Shown here piece after piece: positions 1 through 6,815 of a stretch of 32,002 nucleotides of DNA. Both the position numbers and the translations under genes were made by a program. The notes below the pieces were generated by a model. It was given only the letters and a program-made list of their open reading frames with translations. It was not told the DNA's origin and searched no databases. The stretch's first letter is position 1, and every line of letters starts with the position of its first letter. The stretch is from Calidithermus chliarophilus DSM 9957 (lineage in GTDB: Bacteria; Deinococcota; Deinococci; Deinococcales; Thermaceae): assembly GCF_000430045.1 (NCBI RefSeq), contig NZ_KE387023.1, positions 2,422,752 to 2,454,753 on the forward strand, read 5' to 3'.

Positions 1-210
1 GGTTTGCTGATAAACCACTTCCCAGGGCGGTAAATCCCCCGGCATCATCCTCCACGCGGCTCCGGCACGGACTATCCAGCGCAAACCGTCGAACACGTCC
101 CGCAGGGCGTATTCCCTTTGGGGTGCGTCCTCGCGCATCAGGGTCAGGTAGGGGGCCACGAACAGCCACTCCTCGTCGCTCACGTCGCTCGGATACCGCT
201 TTCGGCTCAT
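1..210 (-). CDS. IS5-family transposase, N-terminal part (runs off window)
   Basis: The minus-strand frame starting at ATG 210 reads through position 1 without a stop and gives about 70 residues. It opens with YPSDVSDEEWLFVAPYL and continues with a DVFDGLRWIVRAGAAWRMMP segment and a PPWEVVYQ motif. This is the DUF4096-type N-terminal helix-turn-helix region typical of IS5-family transposases (the usual form is YPSDLTDEEW ... GCQWRMLP ... PPWQTVY). It should bind the terminal repeats. The DDE catalytic core lies outside the window. A GGAGGG sits directly before the ATG with very short spacing. Confidence 0.85.
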   Translation of the reverse strand, partial: MSRKRYPSDVSDEEWLFVAPYLTLMREDAPQREYALRDVFDGLRWIVRAGAAWRMMPGDLPPWEVVYQQT

Positions 211-245
211 CCCTCCAGCTTAGCCCTAAAGTTCATAACACCCTC
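1..245 (-). mobile_element. Right-hand end of an IS5-family insertion sequence
   Basis: The element enters from the left window edge and ends at about position 245. Read on the minus strand its end begins GAGGGTGTTATGAAC, followed after about 35 bases by the transposase start codon, the usual compact layout of an IS end. A TA (246-247) inside CTAG abuts the end, which fits the TA-type target preference of part of the IS5 family. The sequence has none of the CTCGAG palindromes that crowd the flanking native DNA. The exact end and the second terminal repeat cannot be verified because the other end is outside the window. Confidence 0.75.
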
Positions 246-247
246 TA

Positions 248-628
248 GGCGGCGAGGGGCTCGAGGTGCTGGGCGACGCCATCCAGATCGAGCAGGTGCT
301 GCACAACCTCCTGCGCAACGCCCTCGAGGCCCTCGGCGGCGTGGAGCCCGAGCGGCGGCGGGTGCGGGTGCGGGCCTGGCGGGAGGGGCGGGAGGTGCGG
401 CTCGAGGTGCGCGACTTTGGCCCCGGCATCGCCCCGGAGGTGCTGCCCCAGCTCTTCAACCCCTTCGTCAGCAGCAAGGCCGGGGGGATGGGCCTGGGGC
501 TTTCGCTGTCGCAGACGCTGGTGCAGGGGATGGGGGGCGTGCTCGAGGGCGGCAACGCCCCCGGCGGCGGGGCCTGCTTCACCCTCAGGCTGCCCGCGCG
601 GGTCACGGAGGAGCATGTCCGGCCCTAG
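248..628 (+). pseudogene. Sensor histidine kinase, C-terminal ATPase fragment interrupted by the IS
   Basis: The frame encodes the HATPase_c domain of a FixL/NtrB-like kinase: N box NLLRNALEAL, G1 box VRDFGPGI, F box LFNPFVSSK and G2 box GGMGLGLSLSQ. Nothing of the sensor or of the phospho-accepting H box is present, because the frame runs directly into IS sequence at about 247 and meets a stop inside it (221-223). The gene was therefore split by transposition and the 5' part, if it survives, lies beyond the left edge. The end overlaps the response-regulator start by 14 bp, which marks the two as a former operon. An internal GTG at 266 could start a fragment, but a lone ATPase domain is unlikely to signal. 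Confidence 0.85.
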
Positions 629-1253
629 CCCCGCCCTCAAGCACTCGCCGGTGGTCTACCTCGTGGACGACGACGAGGCCGTGCGCGAGGCGCTGGCCCT
701 GCTGATCGGGACCATCGGGCTCGAGGTGCAGGCGTTCGCCTCCCCGGCGGCCTTCCTCGAGGCCTTCGACCCCGAGGCCATCGGCTGCCTAGTGCTCGAC
801 GTGCGGATGCCGGGCATGAGCGGCCTGCAGTTGCAGGAGATGCTGCGGGAGCGCGGCGTGGACCTGCCGGTGGTGATCGTGACCGGCCACGGCGACGTGA
901 ACCTGGCCCGGCGGGCCTTCGTCGCGGGGGCGGTGGAGTTCTTGCCCAAGCCCCTCGACGAGCAGACCCTCATCGAGACCCTGCAGCGCGCGGTGCGGGC
1001 CCACATCCAGTCGCGCCAGCGCCAGGAGGTGGGCCGCGAGGCCCGCGAGCGCCTGACCCGCCTGAGCCCGCGCGAGCTCGAGGTGCTGCGCCTGATGGTC
1101 GAGGGCTACACCAACAAGCAGATCGCCCGGCGGCTCGAGGTCTCCCCGCGCACCGTCGAGACCCACCGCGCCCACCTGATGGAGAAGCTCGAGGCCGAGT
1201 CGCTGGCCGGGCTGGTGCGGCTGTACCTGCGGGGGCTCGAGGAGCATCCGTAA
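615..1253 (+). CDS. FixJ/TodT-type response regulator (REC + LuxR-type HTH)
   Basis: The product is 212 residues. A receiver domain (about 12-130) carries the acidic cluster D18-D20, the phospho-acceptor D62 in LDVRMPGMSG, T90 and K112. A LuxR/GerE helix-turn-helix follows (about 148-205, LSPRELEVLRLMVEGYTNKQIA ending in VETHRAHLMEKL). It is a DNA-binding transcription factor activated by phosphorylation. The ATG at 615 lies inside the end of the kinase fragment, so it was translationally coupled to that gene. With the kinase cut by an IS, its signal input and possibly its promoter are altered; transcription may now come from the IS or from internal sites. The target genes are unknown, but the next gene downstream encodes an HbpS-like protein. 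Confidence 0.9.
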   Translation: MSGPSPALKHSPVVYLVDDDEAVREALALLIGTIGLEVQAFASPAAFLEAFDPEAIGCLVLDVRMPGMSGLQLQEMLRERGVDLPVVIVTGHGDVNLARRAFVAGAVEFLPKPLDEQTLIETLQRAVRAHIQSRQRQEVGREARERLTRLSPRELEVLRLMVEGYTNKQIARRLEVSPRTVETHRAHLMEKLEAESLAGLVRLYLRGLEEHP

Positions 1254-1290
1254 AACTACGGAGCCCGCCCCGAAATAGCCCGAATTCCGC

Positions 1291-1348
1291 TGCCGGACGG
1301 CTCCGGCATAGCATGCGTTCAGTTCAGCGCATCGCTGACGAACGGAGG
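1291..1348 (+). promoter_or_regulatory. Two consecutive hairpins and Shine-Dalgarno before the HbpS-like gene
   Basis: A perfect 7-bp stem TGCCGGA/TCCGGCA (1291-1297 with 1302-1308, loop CGGC) is followed by a second hairpin, TCAGCG/CGCTGA (1324-1329 with 1333-1338), extended by an outer GTTC/GAAC pairing (1317-1320 with 1340-1343). The second stem ends directly against the GGAGG ribosome-binding site (1344-1348). Neither is followed by a T run, so they look more like leader structures than terminators. A regulatory role is inference. Confidence 0.45.
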
Positions 1349-1353
1349 ATGCC

Positions 1354-1833
1354 ATGACCAAACTTGCCCGCTTCAGCCTCGCCAGCCTGACCGCCCTCGG
1401 CCTCGCCCTGGCCCAGGGGGTGCTCACCGAGCGCAACCTTTCCGTGGCCCTGGCCGAAGAAGCCGCGCTCGCCGCCATGCAGAAGTGTCAGGCCGACGGC
1501 TACCGCGTCTCGGTGGTGGTGCTCGACCGGGGCGGCACCTTCAAGGCCGGCCTGCGCAACGACGGGGCCGGGCTGCACACCTTCGACACCGCCTGGAAGA
1601 AGGCCTTCACCTCCGCCAGCATCCGCATCCCCACCAGCACCTTCGCCCAGCGCGTCCAGACCGCCCCCGGCCTCGCCAGCATCAGCGGCGTGATCGCCCT
1701 GGGCGGCGGCCTGCCCATCAGCGTGGGCAACGAGGTCATCGGGGCCATCGGCGTGGGCGGGGCCCCCAGCGGCGAGGCCGACGAGGTCTGCGCCAAGGCG
1801 GGCATCGACAAGATCGCCGACCGCTTGAGGTAA
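1354..1833 (+). CDS. Secreted HbpS/GlcG-like (DUF336) haem-binding family protein
   Basis: The 159-residue product has a Sec signal peptide with probable cleavage at ALAQ (about residue 20/21). The rest is one DUF336 domain with the family-typical segment VSVVVLDRGG, then RNDGAG and DTAWKKAFTSAS, and a Gly-rich end. Characterised relatives include HbpS of Streptomyces, an extracellular haem-binding protein that senses redox stress together with a two-component system, and GlcG. GGAGG lies 5 nt before the ATG. It is preceded by a kinase/regulator pair and followed by two ankyrin-repeat genes, so a redox- or haem-linked surface function is plausible but inferred. Confidence 0.85.
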   Translation: MTKLARFSLASLTALGLALAQGVLTERNLSVALAEEAALAAMQKCQADGYRVSVVVLDRGGTFKAGLRNDGAGLHTFDTAWKKAFTSASIRIPTSTFAQRVQTAPGLASISGVIALGGGLPISVGNEVIGAIGVGGAPSGEADEVCAKAGIDKIADRLR

Positions 1834-1848
1834 AGCACCCTGTCCTGG

Positions 1849-1866
1849 GCGGGCCTCGAGGCCCGC
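1849..1866 (+). other. Perfect 18-bp palindrome between HbpS-like gene and first ankyrin gene
   Basis: GCGGGCCTCGAGGCCCGC is its own reverse complement and is centred on CTCGAG. It sits 16 bp after the upstream stop codon and about 10 bp before the ribosome-binding site of the next gene. It can form a stem-loop that may attenuate or stabilise the operon mRNA. It lacks a T run. Confidence 0.5.
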
Positions 1867-1889
1867 TCCTAACCCTTAGGAGAACCCCG

Positions 1890-2582
1890 ATGACGATCAA
1901 GCGCTGGCAATCGACCCTGACCATCCTGGCCCTGCTGCTGGCCTCCGGCAGCCTGGGCCAGACGCCCGCCAAACCCATGAATTCCGCTTCCCTGGACCTC
2001 AAGCTCATCGAAGCGGCGACCCGGGGCGACCTCACGCAAGTGCAGGACCTGCTCCGCCGCGGGGCCAACGTCAACGCCCGCGACGCCACCCGTCGCACCG
2101 CCCTTACCGCCGCTGCCCTGGGCGACCACGTGGCGGTGGCCCGGGCCCTCATCGCCGCGGGGGCCGACCCCGACCTCCAGGACGCCAACCGCAACAACGC
2201 CCTCCTGGTGAGCGGGGAGACCGGCAGCGTCGCCATGCTGCGCGAGGTGCTGGGGGCCAACCCCGACCTGACCCGCACCAACCGCTTCGGCGGGACCGCG
2301 CTGATCCCCGCCGCCGACCGGGGCCACGTGGAGTACGTGCGCGAGATCCTCAAGACCAAGATCGACGTGGACCACGTCAACAACCTGGGCTGGACCGCGT
2401 TGCTCGAGGCCATCATCCTGGGCGAGGGCGGGGCGCGGCACACCGAGATCGTGCGCCTGCTCATCGCCGCCGGGGCCGACGTCAACTTAGCCGACCGCGA
2501 GGGCGTGACGCCCCTGGCCCACGCCAAGCGGCGCGGCTACGCCGCCATCGCCCGGCTGCTCGAGCGGGCCGGGGCTCGCTAG
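1890..2582 (+). CDS. Secreted ankyrin-repeat protein 1
   Basis: The 230-residue product has an N-terminal signal peptide (hydrophobic stretch about 8-20, cleavage near SLGQ). It then has about five ankyrin repeats, recognisable by motifs such as LLRRGANVNARD, LIAAGADPDLQDANRNNALL and LLIAAGADVNLADREGVTPLAHAKRRG (split here by repeat). Ankyrin repeats mediate protein-protein contacts; no catalytic motif is seen. The start ATG 1890 has AGGAGA upstream. It is followed after 12 bp by a close paralogue, so the pair is a tandem duplication. Periplasmic ankyrin proteins in other bacteria are linked to oxidative stress defence, which fits the HbpS-like neighbour but is not shown here. Confidence 0.9.
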   Translation: MTIKRWQSTLTILALLLASGSLGQTPAKPMNSASLDLKLIEAATRGDLTQVQDLLRRGANVNARDATRRTALTAAALGDHVAVARALIAAGADPDLQDANRNNALLVSGETGSVAMLREVLGANPDLTRTNRFGGTALIPAADRGHVEYVREILKTKIDVDHVNNLGWTALLEAIILGEGGARHTEIVRLLIAAGADVNLADREGVTPLAHAKRRGYAAIARLLERAGAR

Positions 2583-2594
2583 GGGAGGGCTGCC

Positions 2595-3287
2595 ATGCGC
2601 CGATGGTTCCTGATCGCGCTGATGGCCCTGGCGGGCCTGGCCCTCGCCCAGGTTCCCCCCTCGCCGGCCGAGCTCGAGGGCTACACCGGCCTGCTGGCCG
2701 CCGCCGCCAAGGGCGACGTGGCCCGCATCGAAAGCCTGCTCGAGGGCGGGGCCAGCCCGGAGGTGCGCGACCGCGCCGGGCGCACCCCGCTGCTCGTAGC
2801 CGCCCACCTGGGCCAGCACGCGGCGGCCCGGGCCCTGCTGCGCGGGGGCGCCGACCCCAACGCCCTCGACAACCAGCGCTACGACCTCATCACCATCGCC
2901 GCCGTGCGCAACGACGCCCAGATGATCCGCGTCGGCCTGGCCGGGGGCGCGAGCCCCAAGAACGTCACCAGCCCCTACGACGGCACCGCCCTCATCGCCG
3001 CGGCCCACCTGGGCCACGTGGAGGCGGTGCGGGTGCTGCTGGAGGCTAAGGCCCCGCTCGACCACGTCAACAACCTCGGCTGGACCGCGCTGCACGAGGC
3101 GATCATCCTCGGCGACGGCGGGCCCCGCCACACCGAGGTGGTGCGGCTGCTGCTGGAGGCCGGCGCCAACCCCAACCTGGCCGACCGGGGCGGCGTCACG
3201 CCCTTGCAGCACGCCCGGCAGCGCGGCTATACGGGGATGGTGCGGCTGCTCGAGCAGGCCGGTATGGAAAACAAACGTAATCCGTGA
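2595..3287 (+). CDS. Secreted ankyrin-repeat protein 2 (paralogue of the preceding gene)
   Basis: The product is 230 residues, the same length as its neighbour, with a signal peptide ending at LALAQ. Its ankyrin repeats include LLEGGASPEVRDRAGRTPLL and LLRGGADPNALD. The last two repeats are nearly identical to paralogue 1 (both contain DHVNNLGWTAL and EAIILG), whereas the first repeats have diverged. The start ATG 2595 is preceded by GGGAGGG. The two genes probably form one transcription unit with the HbpS-like gene. The last seven residues (ENKRNP tail) have no counterpart in paralogue 1 and lie at the edge of the foreign island. Confidence 0.9.
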   Translation: MRRWFLIALMALAGLALAQVPPSPAELEGYTGLLAAAAKGDVARIESLLEGGASPEVRDRAGRTPLLVAAHLGQHAAARALLRGGADPNALDNQRYDLITIAAVRNDAQMIRVGLAGGASPKNVTSPYDGTALIAAAHLGHVEAVRVLLEAKAPLDHVNNLGWTALHEAIILGDGGPRHTEVVRLLLEAGANPNLADRGGVTPLQHARQRGYTGMVRLLEQAGMENKRNP

Positions 3288-3294
3288 CTCCAAC

Positions 3295-3504
3295 ATGACC
3301 ACCGCTGAGAAGTGGGGGGCTGGGATCACGGAGGGGGTTTTTGGAATCGCCCAGGCAGCTGCGGGTACAGCCGCCACAGCCTATTGCGCAGGCAAGTATA
3401 GTGGAAACAATGCACTTGCTTGTGGGGCAGCGCTAAGCAGTGGGATAGAGCTTGGGGGGAACTGGTTGAAGCACTATTGGATCGACGTTAATGGGTGGGA
3501 CTAA
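3295..3504 (+). CDS. Small 69-residue Gly/Ala-rich protein, unknown; possible secreted peptide
   Basis: I do not recognise a family. The product has a short polar start, an Ala/Gly-rich hydrophobic centre (GIAQAAAGTAATAYCAG) with two cysteines (about positions 31 and 43), and an aromatic tail NWLKHYWIDVNGWD. The size and composition are like a bacteriocin or a small membrane-active peptide, but no double-glycine leader is evident. No convincing Shine-Dalgarno precedes ATG 3295, which lies 7 bp after the ankyrin stop, so it may be translationally coupled. Its end overlaps the next gene by 14 bp. Base composition is lower in GC than the neighbours. It could also be a spurious frame. Confidence 0.5.
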   Translation: MTTAEKWGAGITEGVFGIAQAAAGTAATAYCAGKYSGNNALACGAALSSGIELGGNWLKHYWIDVNGWD

Positions 3505-3997
3505 GGACCATGAGGCCGTCAGGAGCAGGTGGGGGTTACTGCTGTGGGTGGTCACCTCGGCATACCTGCTCATCTCGAGCTTTGTGGTACAGATGCTCCT
3601 GGCCAGCTTCCGGGGTGAGGATTTCGGGCGAGGCCCATTCGGGAGCGTCATCTTGCTGGGCTTCTTGGGGCTGTTGTTGTGCTTCTCTGCCTACCTCATC
3701 TCCTCATTGATCACGATTACGCCCGAGGCGCTCACCGTACGGAGTATCTTCGGCAGCAGAACCATAGCGCTCAGGGACGTGCTAGAGATTAAAATCGTGC
3801 CCATATACGGGGACACGATTTTCTGGGGCTACAATGTCATCGTCCGCACGACGCTGTCCCAAGGGATTGCTGTTTATGCGAGCCTTTATGCCAATAGACA
3901 CCAGCTACTCGCAGCGCTTATTCATCACGCCAGGCGCGTTTCTGGTGGTGTCGATATTGACCGGTCTCTCCTGAATAGATACAGCCGCCGAAAGTAG
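3491..3997 (+). CDS. Membrane protein with two TM helices and PH-like domain, copy 1
   Basis: The product is 168 residues. Two hydrophobic helices (about 14-36 and 49-74) are followed by a beta-rich domain with ITPEALTVRSIFGSRTIALRD, then IKIVPIYGDT and GYNVIV, and the C-terminal signature VDIDRSLLNRY. The helix-helix-beta layout, with a segment on a sequence standing for a 'scale of reference strand' (GSRxIxLxDVxEI), resembles bacterial PH-like (bPH/YdbS-type) membrane proteins; the assignment is by pattern only. ATG 3491 overlaps the preceding small gene. GC is low, with many A/T-ending codons. A paralogue follows after 106 bp. Confidence 0.7.
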   Translation: MGGTKDHEAVRSRWGLLLWVVTSAYLLISSFVVQMLLASFRGEDFGRGPFGSVILLGFLGLLLCFSAYLISSLITITPEALTVRSIFGSRTIALRDVLEIKIVPIYGDTIFWGYNVIVRTTLSQGIAVYASLYANRHQLLAALIHHARRVSGGVDIDRSLLNRYSRRK

Positions 3998-4103
3998 CCT
4001 CGTACAGGCGAAGTCTAAATCTTGTGAGCCAGTCACAAGCGGTGGCGTAAGGTTCGGGGGAGCGTGCTAAAGAAGCGCTTCGTACATAGGATGAGACGGG
4101 ACT

Positions 4104-4604
4104 ATGGACCCTAGACCCCATGACGTAACCAGTAAGAAAGGCATGCTGGCCTGGACTTTAGCCGCGGCCTTCGTGGCCATTGCCGGCATCTCGTCACTGG
4201 TCCTGCTTGAGAGCTTCCGGGACGGCAGTTGGAGTCAGGACGTGGTAGGCACGGTTGCAGCCGCGGCGTTCCTGGCCTTTTCCATTGGCAGTCTGGCTTA
4301 TATTCTGACTTCATCAATTGTTGTATCAAGCCAAGAGTTAACGACCCAGAGCGTTCTTGGAAGCCGTTCGGTGCAGTTGAAAGATATTACGGAAATCAAG
4401 GTACTGCCCCTTTATGGCGATACCTTCATATTTGGATACAACGTGGTCCTTAAGTTAAACCACTCCGCCGGGCTAGGGATCTATGCCAGCATCTACGCAA
4501 ACGGCTATGAGATACTGAGGAGGCTCATCGCGAATACCCTACGGGAGGCAATTAACGTTGATGTTGATCGGTCTCTATTGAGAGAGTATGGCAGAAAAAG
4601 ATAG
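4104..4604 (+). CDS. Membrane protein with two TM helices and PH-like domain, copy 2
   Basis: This 166-residue paralogue of the 3491-3997 product has the same architecture: two membrane helices (about 15-37 and 48-72), then the beta-rich domain. Shared positions include GSRxxxLxDxxEIK, PxYGDT, GYNV, YASxYAN and VDxDRSLLxxY. The N-termini and helices have diverged much more than the C-terminal domain. The 106 bp between the copies shows TACATA (4083-4088) about 15 nt before the ATG as a weak -10 candidate and no strong ribosome-binding site. It belongs to the same low-GC island. Function unknown; see the island finding for an immunity-type hypothesis. Confidence 0.7.
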   Translation: MDPRPHDVTSKKGMLAWTLAAAFVAIAGISSLVLLESFRDGSWSQDVVGTVAAAAFLAFSIGSLAYILTSSIVVSSQELTTQSVLGSRSVQLKDITEIKVLPLYGDTFIFGYNVVLKLNHSAGLGIYASIYANGYEILRRLIANTLREAINVDVDRSLLREYGRKR

Positions 4605-4689
4605 ACAGTATCCGACTAAGGTGGACTCGCCGCAAAGCACATAGTGACTGCTGACCACCCTCAACTGTATCAAGCGCCACTTCACTGCT

Positions 4690-4830
4690 ATGACTTCCCA
4701 ACCCCTTTCCCTCCCACCTTTCCTTCTCCCTCCCCTCCTTCTCCTCCTGAGCGCCTGCGCCGCTCCCGACGGTACACTGCCGGTGGTGGAGGTCCAGTCC
4801 GCCTTCCCCGCCCTCAATAGCACCCTTTAG
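4690..4830 (+). CDS. Candidate 46-residue lipoprotein
   Basis: The frame from ATG 4690 to TAG 4830 gives a long Leu/Pro-rich hydrophobic segment followed by the lipobox LSAC (Cys about residue 23) and a short mature part of about 24 residues ending NSTL. A lipobox at the right distance from the start is unlikely by chance. However, the hydrophobic run comes from a pyrimidine-rich tract and no clear ribosome-binding site is visible, so it may be a remnant. It ends just before a strong hairpin. The rest of the 330-bp gap 4605-4934 holds only this, the hairpin and the promoter of the next gene. Confidence 0.4.
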   Translation: MTSQPLSLPPFLLPPLLLLLSACAAPDGTLPVVEVQSAFPALNSTL

Positions 4831-4845
4831 CCCCTTGACCCATAC

Positions 4846-4877
4846 CCCCACCGGGGAAAACCCGGTGGGGTTTGACT
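4846..4877 (+). terminator. Strong 10-bp hairpin, terminator-like
   Basis: CCCCACCGGG (4846-4855) pairs perfectly with CCCGGTGGGG (4861-4870) over a GAAAA loop and is followed by TTTGACTTT. It separates the foreign island from the acyl-CoA dehydrogenase gene. The T run is short and overlaps the -35 element of the next promoter. Confidence 0.65.
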
Positions 4878-4899
4878 TTGGCCTTTGCCCTGGTATAAA
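4872..4899 (+). promoter_or_regulatory. Sigma-70-type promoter of the acyl-CoA dehydrogenase gene
   Basis: TTGACT (4872-4877) and TATAAA (4894-4899) are spaced by 16 bp. The gene's GGAGGT (4923-4928 region) and ATG 4935 follow. A second TTGACT...TATAAG pair (4902-4907, 4911-4916) is too closely spaced to be a promoter and looks like a partial duplication of the first. Confidence 0.65.
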
Positions 4900-4934
4900 C
4901 TTTGACTCGGTATAAGTTTCCCGGAGGTACAGGC

Positions 4935-6689
4935 ATGATCGCAGATCGCAAATTGGCGAAAAAAGGCGGCGGCTGGCTGCTGGATAAGCCCGAGGGCATC
5001 TTCACCCCCGAAGACTTCGACGACACTGTCCGCGAGATCATCAAGACTACCCGCACCTTCGTCGAGCGCGAGTACCAGCCCGTAGCCGAGCGCCTCGAGC
5101 ACGGCGAGCTCGAGCTCAACGTCCCCCTGATGCGCAAGGCCGGGGAGCAGGGCCTGTTGGGCATCGAGGTGCCCGAGGAGTACGGCGGCCTCGACCTCTC
5201 CAAGACCATCTCCACCGTGGTGGCCGAGGAACTCGCGCCCACCGGCGGCTTCAGCGTGACCTACGGCGCCCACACCTCCATCGGCACCCTGCCGCTGGTC
5301 TACTTCGGCACCCCCGAGCAGAAGGCCAAGTACCTCCCCAAGCTGGCCTCGGGCGAGTGGATCGCCGCCTACTGCCTCACCGAGCCCGGCAACGGCTCCG
5401 ACGCCCTGGCCGCCAAGACCAAGGCGGTGCTCAGCGAGGACGGCAAGCACTACGTCCTCAACGGCACCAAGATGTGGATCTCCAACGCCGGCTTCGCCCA
5501 CCTCTTCACCGTGTTCGCCAAGATCGACGGCTCAGCCGCCGGGCCCGGCGGCTTCACCGCCTTCCTGGTCGAGCGCGACACGCCGGGCCTGTCCTTCGGC
5601 GGTGAAGAGAAGAAGATGGGCATCAAGGCCAGCAGCACCCGCATGGTGATCCTCGAAGACGTCAAGGTGCCCGTCGAGAACGTGCTGGGCACCATCGGCA
5701 AGGGCCACCAGATCGCCTTCAACGTGCTCAACGTGGGCCGCTACAAGCTGGGCGCGGGGGCCATCGGCGGGGCCAAGCACGCCCTGGCGCTGTCGGCCAA
5801 GTACGCCAAGGAGCGCGTGGCCTTCGGCAAGCCCATCGCCCACTTCGGCCTGATCCAGCACAAGCTCGCCGAGATGGCCACCCGCATCTTCGCCGGGGAG
5901 AGCGCCACCTACCGCACCGTGGGCCTCATCGACGAGGCGCTTCAGGGCAAGAGCGGCACCGAGGCGGTGCTGGCGGGCATCGAGGAGTACGCCATCGAGG
6001 CCAGCATCATCAAGGTGCTGGGCTCGGAGGTGCTCGACTACTGCGTGGACGAGGGCGTGCAGATCCACGGCGGCTACGGCTACAGCGCCGAGTACCCCAT
6101 CGAGCAGGCCTACCGCGACAGCCGCATCAACCGCATCTTCGAGGGCACCAACGAGATCAACCGCCTGCTCATCCCCGGCATGCTGCTGCGCCGGGCCATG
6201 AAGGGCGAGCTGCCGCTGGTGGACGCGGCCATGAGCCTGCAGAAGGAGCTGCTCGAGCCCTCCTTCGACCAGCCCGACGACCTCGAGCTCGCCCAGATCG
6301 AAAACCTCAAGAAGCTGGTGCTCATGACGAGCGGCCTGGCGGCCCTGAAGTACACCACCAAGATCGAGGAAGAGCAGGAGATCCTGGCCGTCGCCGCCGA
6401 CGCCCTCATCGACATCTACGCCGCCGAGTCCATGCTGCTGCGCTCGCGCCGCCTGGGCGGCGGGGTCTACGCCGACATGACCACCCTCTACCTCTACCAG
6501 GCCCTCGACCGCGCCCAGGCGGCCGCCCTCGGCGTGCTGCCCCGCCTGGCCGAAGGCGACGAGATGCGCGTGATGGCCTCCGCCGTGCGCCGCCTGACCA
6601 AGCACGAGCCCACCGACCTCGTGGACCTGCGCCGCCGCATCGCCCAGAAGGTGCTCGAGGCCGAGGGTTACCCGCAGCCGAAAGCCTGA
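4935..6689 (+). CDS. Acyl-CoA dehydrogenase, long form
   Basis: The 584-residue flavoenzyme introduces the alpha-beta double bond in fatty acyl-CoA (beta-oxidation). The N-terminal and middle ACAD domains carry the signature YCLTEPGNGSDA, and the C-terminal helical domain has IHGGYGYSAEYPIEQAYRD followed by RIFEGTNEINR. The Glu of FEGT (about E403) is in the position of the catalytic base. About 180 further residues after the core resemble the extra C-terminal domain of the very-long-chain type (FadE/VLCAD-like). ATG 4935 was chosen because of GGAGGT upstream; an in-frame TTG at 4902 has no such site. A thiolase of the same pathway lies at 29371. Confidence 0.93.
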   Translation: MIADRKLAKKGGGWLLDKPEGIFTPEDFDDTVREIIKTTRTFVEREYQPVAERLEHGELELNVPLMRKAGEQGLLGIEVPEEYGGLDLSKTISTVVAEELAPTGGFSVTYGAHTSIGTLPLVYFGTPEQKAKYLPKLASGEWIAAYCLTEPGNGSDALAAKTKAVLSEDGKHYVLNGTKMWISNAGFAHLFTVFAKIDGSAAGPGGFTAFLVERDTPGLSFGGEEKKMGIKASSTRMVILEDVKVPVENVLGTIGKGHQIAFNVLNVGRYKLGAGAIGGAKHALALSAKYAKERVAFGKPIAHFGLIQHKLAEMATRIFAGESATYRTVGLIDEALQGKSGTEAVLAGIEEYAIEASIIKVLGSEVLDYCVDEGVQIHGGYGYSAEYPIEQAYRDSRINRIFEGTNEINRLLIPGMLLRRAMKGELPLVDAAMSLQKELLEPSFDQPDDLELAQIENLKKLVLMTSGLAALKYTTKIEEEQEILAVAADALIDIYAAESMLLRSRRLGGGVYADMTTLYLYQALDRAQAAALGVLPRLAEGDEMRVMASAVRRLTKHEPTDLVDLRRRIAQKVLEAEGYPQPKA

Positions 6690-6763
6690 GGCCAGTCGTT
6701 CGTAGCCGGCGATGCCTCGTCTGTCGCTCGAGGCCGAAGGTTACCCGCAGCCCAGGGCTTGAC
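6654..6763 (+). repeat. Imperfect direct duplication of the 3' end of the acyl-CoA dehydrogenase gene
   Basis: The last 36 bases of the gene (6654-6689, starting CTCGAGGCCGAGGG) recur at 6727-6763 (starting CTCGAGGCCGAAGG) with about five differences in 37 positions. The offset is 73 bp, so the second copy is out of frame. This looks like a remnant of a local duplication. Confidence 0.75.
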
Positions 6764-6781
6764 CCTCGATGCGGCAAATGC

Positions 6782-6810
6782 CCCCGCAGAATCGCGGGGT
6801 TTTGTATTTT
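6782..6810 (+). terminator. Intrinsic terminator after the acyl-CoA dehydrogenase
   Basis: CCCCGC (6782-6787) pairs with GCGGGG (6794-6799) around AGAATC, followed directly by TTTTGTATTTT. It ends only 5 bp before the ATG of the NERD gene, so the T run may double as part of that gene's promoter. Confidence 0.75.
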
Positions 6811-6815
6811 GGGGC

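Noticed and set aside
4902-4934. TTG 4902 as start of the acyl-CoA dehydrogenase
   Set aside because: GGAGGT before ATG 4935 and the promoter position make the later start much more likely.
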